From Acidimicrobiaceae bacterium (GTDB lineage: Bacteria > Actinomycetota > Acidimicrobiia > Acidimicrobiales > Aldehydirespiratoraceae): a DNA stretch of 64,000 nt. Below are positions 58,340-64,000 of this stretch, piece by piece (position 1 is the first letter of the stretch; every line of letters starts with the position of its first letter). The DNA lies in assembly GCA_016845585.1 (NCBI GenBank), contig JAERSO010000129.1, positions 62,001-126,000 on the forward strand. Direction: 5' to 3'. The notes under the pieces are model-generated. The model did not search any database, had not been told where the DNA came from, and was given only the letters and a program-made list of their open reading frames with translations. The position numbers were made by a program, and so were the translations under genes.

Positions 58340-59494
58340 TCAGCCGAGTGCAGCGGCAATCCAGCTGTCAGCGAGGTCACGGTTGTCCGCGACCCACTTG
58401 GCCGCGATCTCCTCGACCGCAGCCTGCGAGCCGTCGGAGGCGTTGAGGTCGACACCGGCGATGGCCATGTCGATCAGCGGCGGGTTGAATGCCGCGCTCA
58501 GCGCAATGGCAGCCGGGTTGTCGTCGCCCCACGCCTTGTTGACGGTGACGAGGATGTCGGCAGCTTCCCAACCGGTGTTACAGCCGCTGGCGGGAGCCAG
58601 ACACACATCGGCGCTCAGACCGTCGTAACCCTCACCCTGCGCGTAGCTCTCGCCACCCTCCTTGCCGAGGGGGTTCGAGTCGTCGAGGATGGTCTCGAGG
58701 GTCAGCCACATCGTGGTCTCACCAGGGATCGCCTGGGCGAGGTACGAGGTGGGGGTCCAGGTGTAGATGATGGCGGGATCGCCGGCCTGCGCCTTGGTCA
58801 GGAACTCGGCGAACATGGCGTCGTAGCCGGCCTGGGTCTGCTCGAGGGTGTCCCATCCAGCGAACGCAATCTGGGAAGCCATGATGTCATCACAGGTCCA
58901 GTCCTCGGGGCAGCCGTAGAACTCGCCCTTGCCGTTGCCGTCGCTGTCGAGCTGGCTCCACAGAGCCTCGTCAGCGGCGATCTGGTCGAGCGACTCGATG
59001 CCGTTGGCCTCGGCCCAGCTCTTGGTGACGAGCATGCCCTGCAGACCACCGCCCGGCATGACCGAGCCTTCGACGACCGTCAGGTTGTCGCCGATGCGGG
59101 TGCCGTCGGGCAGATCGCCCTCGTGCCAGCTGAAGTGACCCGGGTACCAGCTGTTGGCCCAGATGTCCATGTCGCCGGAAGCCATCGTCTGATAGCCGAG
59201 GTCAGGCGCGAACTCGAGGGCGTCAGGGCTGGACACGTCGTAGCCGAGCTCCCCGAGCAGGATTGCGAGGATCTGGGCGTGAACGTAGCCGGACGACCAG
59301 TTGGCGCGACCGAAGTTGACGGTCTTGCCCTCACCGGGAAGTGCGGCAGCCATGTCGTCATCGGAGCCGGAGTCGTCAGACCCCGAGTCGTCGGAACCAG
59401 CGTTGGTGGAGCTGTCATCGTCGTCGCCGCATGCAGCAGCGACGAGCGCGAAGACCGCAAGCAAAGCGAGCAACAAGCTCTTTGTCTTACTCAT
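58340..59494 (-). CDS. Glycine betaine/proline-type ABC transporter substrate-binding lipoprotein
   Basis: Lipobox 'LLALLAVFALVAAACGDDD'; OpuAC-like 'VNFGRANWSSGYVHAQILAILLGELGYDV...WANSWYPGH'. Confidence 0.88.
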   Translation of the reverse strand: MSKTKSLLLALLAVFALVAAACGDDDDSSTNAGSDDSGSDDSGSDDDMAAALPGEGKTVNFGRANWSSGYVHAQILAILLGELGYDVSSPDALEFAPDLGYQTMASGDMDIWANSWYPGHFSWHEGDLPDGTRIGDNLTVVEGSVMPGGGLQGMLVTKSWAEANGIESLDQIAADEALWSQLDSDGNGKGEFYGCPEDWTCDDIMASQIAFAGWDTLEQTQAGYDAMFAEFLTKAQAGDPAIIYTWTPTSYLAQAIPGETTMWLTLETILDDSNPLGKEGGESYAQGEGYDGLSADVCLAPASGCNTGWEAADILVTVNKAWGDDNPAAIALSAAFNPPLIDMAIAGVDLNASDGSQAAVEEIAAKWVADNRDLADSWIAAALG

Positions 59495-59599
59495 ATTGGT
59501 TTGTCCCCTCCTTGGGATATTCATACCGCCGAACAGGCTACCGCGACCACTGGGCGTATTTCGTGTCACGGGGTATGAATCGTTTTGTGCCCAGATCTT

Positions 59600-62029
59600 T
59601 CAGGTGCCGGTCAGCGCCGGGTCGGCGCTGACGTCTTCGGTGTCATCGCTTGGTGCGGCCTCGGCGGCATCAGCGCTGAAGTCGGCGTAGATCTTGCGAC
59701 GACGGAACTCGTCGACCACGCCCCGTCCGCTCGCGAAGAGCAGGAATCCGGCAACGAGGGTGACGAACGCACCCACGCCGGAGAGTGCGCCGGGTTCGGC
59801 GACCCGCACCATTCCGAGAATGAAGCCCATGGGAATGGCCATGAGTGCCAAACCGATCCCGGCCAGGAGCGCCGAAGCCTTCCATCGTGCTTCTTCTCCT
59901 CCACCGAGGGCTCCGCTGGCAGGGATCGCCACCGCCAGGCCCAGGGCAGCGAACAGCATCGAGAGCCAGCCCAACCCGGGCCCTTCGGACTCGACGCCGG
60001 TGAACACGATTCGGGTGTAGTCGCTCGAGGCCCCGTCTTCGAGGGCCTCTTGTACGACGTCTTCCACGTCATCACCGGTGAATCCACCCAGGAGAGCGGC
60101 GGTCTGCTCCTCTTCGGTGAGTTCCTCGAGATCGGCCTCGTCGAGGCCTTCGCCCACGAGTTCGGCTTGGAACTCGTCGGTGAGATCGAAGTACCAGCCG
60201 AACTCGGTCTTCGTGCTGTCGTTGCCGGAGAGCAATGCGCCACCGACGACCAGCAGCAGTGCGGCTGCCGCGCCTCCGATCCGGCCCCAGCTCACGGTGA
60301 GCGGAAGGGGTCGGCGCGATGCGTAGGGAGCACGCAGCGTGGCCATGAGGGCGCCGGCGAACGCGATGAGGGACCCGATGATGGCGACGTAGACACCGAT
60401 GCCATCGGAGTAGTCGGCTGAGCCGGGAGCGGTGCGAAGGAAGAGGTATCCGAGGGCGGACCCGGTGACCGCGAGTGCGGCGATGAGCGCACCATCAGCA
60501 CCGAGGCGGGGCGTGCCGGCGGCGTACAGCTCGACCAGAATCGCGACGGCGGCCACGACGAACAACCACAAGCCCAGGTCCGGGAACGGACCGAAGCCGA
60601 CATCGAGCATGTTGAGAACCCAGATGAGTGCGACGATGACCACGATCGCCCCGATCGCCGCACCCTGGATGCGAGCCATCAGCGTCACCACAGACCCGGG
60701 GATCGAGAGCAGCGGTCGAACTGCGGCAAGCAGGGCCAGCAGCGCGAACACACCGACGAAGATGCCGAAGAACGTGCCGCCGGAAGCGGAGATGCCGTTG
60801 AAGCTCTCGCCCGTGAGGCCGAGGTCGATCGAGCGACCCCAGCCCGAGACCAGGCCGGCATCGCTGCCCCAGGTCAGGAAGATCGACACGAAGGCGAGAA
60901 GGCTTCCCGCCGCGGCGATCATCAAACCGGTGCGCTCACCGGACTCGACCGGGGTGAGGCGTTCCGCGGGCTCTTCGTCCGTCTGAGCGCCGGCGGCGTC
61001 GGCGCGTGCTTCGAGAAGTCCCTCGGGGTCGGCGCGGTACTTCCATGCCCGCGAGACCTTGGTGAAGAATCCGATGCCGTCGTCGGCCTCGGACTGCGTG
61101 ATTCGGTCGAAGGTGACGGCGACGAGGAAGAACGCAAGGCCACCACCGGCGGCGAGGCGCAGGTCGAAGTTGTTGATGGCCCGGAACAGCAGCTTGCCGA
61201 GACCGCCGGCACCCATGAGGGCGGCGATACCGAGCATGGCGATCGAGAGCAGCAGCGTCTGGTTGAGGCCGGTGAGAATCGCGGGTCGGGCCAGCGGGAG
61301 TTGCACGTCGGTCAGCACCCGGAACTCGGTGGCGCCATAGGCGCGTGCCGCTTCGACGACATCCTCCGGGACTTGTCTGATGCCGAGGTTCGTGAGGCGC
61401 ACGATCGGCGGGACCGCGAACACCATCGTCACCATGGTTGCCGAGACTTCACCGATACCGAAGAAGAAGATGAACGGCAGCATGTAGACGAACGAGTGGA
61501 CGACCTGCATTGCGTCGAGTGTCGGTCTCACCACGGTCCAGACCGCGTCGACTCGTCCCGACAGGATCCCGAGTGGGATGCCGACGATGGAGCAGAGCAG
61601 CACGGCAACGAGGATCATGCCGATCGTGCGTGACGTCTGGAACCAGAAATCGCCCGAGATCGTGCCACTCCCGAGAAAACCACACGTGCCGAGCATCACG
61701 GCGGCGCTGAGGCCGACCCGGGTGTTGCGGGCGATCGAGCCGATGATGAACACCGCGATCACGATCCACAGCCACGGAATCGTCGTGATGGAGTCTCGCC
61801 CCACCTTGTCGCTGAGGATCAGGCTGAACAGCGTGGAGAACGGCCATTCGACCATGTCGCCGAGCTGAGCGGTGACGTCGTTGAACTGCGCCCACTTGAC
61901 CAGTTGGACGAACCATTCGCCGAACGGCAGCGTGAAACTCCCCGGCCACTCATTGTCGAAGAATCCGGAGTCGCGCGCCGCTTCCGCGGCTGACTGCGAC
62001 CCGTCGGAGCTTTCCTGGAAGAACGGCAT
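59600..62029 (-). CDS. Glycine betaine-type ABC transporter permease with about 450-aa C-terminal membrane extension
   Basis: ProW-like core 'IVGIPLGILSGRVDAVWTVVRPTLDAMQVVHSFVYMLPFIFFFGIGEVSATMVTMVFAVPPIVRLTNLGIRQVPEDVVEAARAYGAT'; extra TM-rich region after about residue 345. Confidence 0.88.
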   Translation of the reverse strand: MPFFQESSDGSQSAAEAARDSGFFDNEWPGSFTLPFGEWFVQLVKWAQFNDVTAQLGDMVEWPFSTLFSLILSDKVGRDSITTIPWLWIVIAVFIIGSIARNTRVGLSAAVMLGTCGFLGSGTISGDFWFQTSRTIGMILVAVLLCSIVGIPLGILSGRVDAVWTVVRPTLDAMQVVHSFVYMLPFIFFFGIGEVSATMVTMVFAVPPIVRLTNLGIRQVPEDVVEAARAYGATEFRVLTDVQLPLARPAILTGLNQTLLLSIAMLGIAALMGAGGLGKLLFRAINNFDLRLAAGGGLAFFLVAVTFDRITQSEADDGIGFFTKVSRAWKYRADPEGLLEARADAAGAQTDEEPAERLTPVESGERTGLMIAAAGSLLAFVSIFLTWGSDAGLVSGWGRSIDLGLTGESFNGISASGGTFFGIFVGVFALLALLAAVRPLLSIPGSVVTLMARIQGAAIGAIVVIVALIWVLNMLDVGFGPFPDLGLWLFVVAAVAILVELYAAGTPRLGADGALIAALAVTGSALGYLFLRTAPGSADYSDGIGVYVAIIGSLIAFAGALMATLRAPYASRRPLPLTVSWGRIGGAAAALLLVVGGALLSGNDSTKTEFGWYFDLTDEFQAELVGEGLDEADLEELTEEEQTAALLGGFTGDDVEDVVQEALEDGASSDYTRIVFTGVESEGPGLGWLSMLFAALGLAVAIPASGALGGGEEARWKASALLAGIGLALMAIPMGFILGMVRVAEPGALSGVGAFVTLVAGFLLFASGRGVVDEFRRRKIYADFSADAAEAAPSDDTEDVSADPALTGT

Positions 62030-63246
62030 TACATGAACACCTCGCGTTCGAATCCGTCGATGAGCCGTTCGACTCGTCCCATCTCCTTCATGATGTCTCT
62101 CAGGTGGATCGCGCCGATCAGCTTGCCGCCCTCATCACACACGGCGAGGCTGCGGCCCTTGCCGGCCTCCGCGTAGATGTCGTTGAAGGTGGTGCGGGCC
62201 CCGGTGCGGTCGAAGTCCTCGATGAGCACCGACGAGACGTCGATGGAACCGGCCGCCAGAGCGGCCACGGCCTCTTCGCGCGACACCAGGCCCGTTGGCT
62301 TGCCGTCGTTGTCGACGACGAAGGCACCGAAACGATCGCCGATGGCATCGAGTGCCTGGCCGAGTGTTGCGTCGGCCGAGCAGGTCTTGGCGTCGACCAT
62401 GATCGTCTTCACGTCGATGACACGACCCTGATCCACGTCCTGCACGAACTCGGCCACATAGCCGGTGGCGGGCTGGGTGAGGATCTCTTCGGGGGTGCCG
62501 ATCTGGACGACGGCGCCGTCCTTCATGATGCAGACACGGTCGCCGATCCGCAGGGCCTCGTTGAGGTCGTGGGTGATGAACAGGATCGTCTTGTGGAGCT
62601 GCTCCTGGATGTCGAGCATCTCGTCCTGCATCTGGCGCCGGATCAGCGGGTCGAGCGCCGAGAAGGCCTCGTCCATGAGCAAGATGTCGGGATCGGCGGC
62701 GAGCGCCCGGGCCAGGCCCACACGTTGCTGCATGCCGCCGGAGAGCTCGCGAGGGTTGTTGTTGGCGAACGACTCGAGTCCGACGAGCCGCAGGGCGTTC
62801 ATCGACGCCTCGTTGCGAGCCGCCTTCTCCACGCCCTGCACCTTGAGGCCGTAGCCGGTGTTGTCGATCACCGAGCGGTGCGGGAAGAGGGCGAAGTGCT
62901 GGAAGACCATGCCCATCTTCTCCCGACGGAACTCCTGGAGTGCCGTGCCGGTGAGGGCGTGCACATCGACACCATCGACGATGACCTTGCCGTCGGTGAT
63001 GTCGTGGAGCTGGTTGACCGTGCGGATCGCCGTGGACTTGCCCGAACCGGACAGACCCATGATCACGAACGTCTCGCCGCGCTTCACCGAGAACGACACG
63101 TCGGTCATGCCGACCACATGGTCGGTGGCCGCTTGCACGTCGTTCTTCTTCATGCCGCTCTTGGCGAGCGTCAGGGCACGCCCCCGAGGCTGAGGCCCGA
63201 AGATCTTGTAGACGTGCTCAAGCCGAATGATTTCGTCGTCAGACAT
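62029..63246 (-). CDS. proV: Glycine betaine/L-proline ABC transporter ATP-binding protein with C-terminal CBS domains
   Basis: Walker A GLSGSGKST, signature LSGGMQQRVGLARAL, Walker B ILLMDEAFSALDP; C-terminal CBS-like repeats. Confidence 0.92.
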   Translation of the reverse strand: MSDDEIIRLEHVYKIFGPQPRGRALTLAKSGMKKNDVQAATDHVVGMTDVSFSVKRGETFVIMGLSGSGKSTAIRTVNQLHDITDGKVIVDGVDVHALTGTALQEFRREKMGMVFQHFALFPHRSVIDNTGYGLKVQGVEKAARNEASMNALRLVGLESFANNNPRELSGGMQQRVGLARALAADPDILLMDEAFSALDPLIRRQMQDEMLDIQEQLHKTILFITHDLNEALRIGDRVCIMKDGAVVQIGTPEEILTQPATGYVAEFVQDVDQGRVIDVKTIMVDAKTCSADATLGQALDAIGDRFGAFVVDNDGKPTGLVSREEAVAALAAGSIDVSSVLIEDFDRTGARTTFNDIYAEAGKGRSLAVCDEGGKLIGAIHLRDIMKEMGRVERLIDGFEREVFM

Positions 63247-63321
63247 GGGCAGGGCTTCTCCTCGTGGTGGGTCGTTCGGGTCGGGCCGCGGGGTGCGGCG
63301 GTTGGAGATCAGTGGATTGCA

Positions 63322-64000
63322 TCAGACAGTGGCGGCTTCCGTGTGGGTCACGGCTTCGACGATTTCGTCAAGCTCCGCACTGTCGGCGTGAATGCTGTGA
63401 TCGGCGTAGAGCTTCTGGCGGCGGAACTCGCCGACCATCTTGCGACCGCTCGCGAAGAACACGAAGCCGCCGACGAGGGCGAATGATGCCGCCACCCCGG
63501 CGATCGCGTTCGGTTCCGCGGTGCGAACCGTGCTGGCGATGAACGCCCCGGGGATCACCATGAGGGCGAGACCCAGGCCGGCCTGCAGCGTGGCCGATTG
63601 CCAGCGGGATTGTTCGCCTCGACCGACGAGCCCGGCCGTGCCGAGTGCGGTGCCGACCGCCAGGATTCCGATGACGGCGGCGAGGACGCCCTGCTGGGGA
63701 CCATCGCTCTCAGAACCGGTGTAGACGATGCGCTGACCCGTGATCAGCTCGTTGTACATGTTGGAGATCGTCTGAGCGGCGGCGAGCTGCTTGGTGATGT
63801 CGTCGCCCGCATCGTCCTCGAGCTGCTGGATCTCGGCGAGGAACTCCGGCGTCTCGAGTGTGGTGAGTCGTGCGTCGTAGAACCAGCCGAACTCCGACTG
63901 TTCCTCTTCATTGCCGGCGAGGAAGGCTCCGCCGAGAATCAAGAAGATTGCGAATGCCGCGCCGACCAGACCCCCGACGGACACTCTGGTCGGAAGCGGA
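63322..64000 (-). CDS. C-terminal part of a second ABC permease-type protein paralogous to the extension of 59600-62029 (start outside window)
   Basis: 'GGAFLAGNEEEQSEFGWFYD...RIVYTGSESDGPQQGVL...FVFFASGRKMVGEFRRQKLYADHS' parallels 'GGALLSGNDSTKTEFGWYFD...RIVFTGVESEGPGLGWL...FLLFASGRGVVDEFRRRKIYADFS'. Confidence 0.8.
   Translation of the reverse strand, partial: PLPTRVSVGGLVGAAFAIFLILGGAFLAGNEEEQSEFGWFYDARLTTLETPEFLAEIQQLEDDAGDDITKQLAAAQTISNMYNELITGQRIVYTGSESDGPQQGVLAAVIGILAVGTALGTAGLVGRGEQSRWQSATLQAGLGLALMVIPGAFIASTVRTAEPNAIAGVAASFALVGGFVFFASGRKMVGEFRRQKLYADHSIHADSAELDEIVEAVTHTEAATV

Overview
This 64 kb high-GC window reads as a bacterial chromosome segment; codon usage and gene content suggest Actinobacteriota, possibly Acidimicrobiia, which is an inference. 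It is densely coding, with many overlapping ATGA/GTGA gene junctions. I see no rRNA, tRNA, CRISPR array or transposase. Main blocks: (1) 0-16 kb: mixed metabolism, including two cupredoxin-like ORFs, SDR + agmatinase-family enzyme, S9 peptidase, MFS transporter, SET-domain protein, a three-gene molybdenum hydroxylase, class II aldolase and HIBADH-like dehydrogenase. (2) 16-24 kb: beta-carbonic anhydrase, CGNR regulator, PQ-loop protein, and a minus-strand run of amidohydrolase, Xsc-like TPP enzyme, alpha/beta hydrolase, AA_synth-family protein and LLM oxidoreductase. (3) 24-32.4 kb: a LysR-linked operon with non-pyrrolysine MttB homologue, DHDPS-family lyase, ALDH, PuuB-like FAD oxidoreductase, a BetC-like sulfatase lacking its catalytic core, and two SDRs. 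(4) 32.5-48 kb: a nitrate respiration cluster with DM13 protein, GltD-like flavoprotein-ferredoxin, split cytochrome b, Rieske, c-type cytochromes, two NarK and NarGHJI. (5) 48-64 kb: an apparent methylated-osmolyte island with IclR, second MttB homologue, Rieske oxygenase, DMGDH/GcvT-like protein, DddP-like M24 protein, two 2OG-Fe(II) oxygenases, LysR and a betaine-type ABC transporter whose permeases carry long C-terminal membrane extensions. The most notable observations are the DddP-like protein in the betaine island, the core-deleted choline-sulfatase remnant, the extended permease pair, a 41-bp hairpin repeat that contains the stop codon of two unrelated genes, the nitrate cluster architecture, and several palindromic candidate operators. 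All family assignments come from reading motifs by eye; no searches were run.
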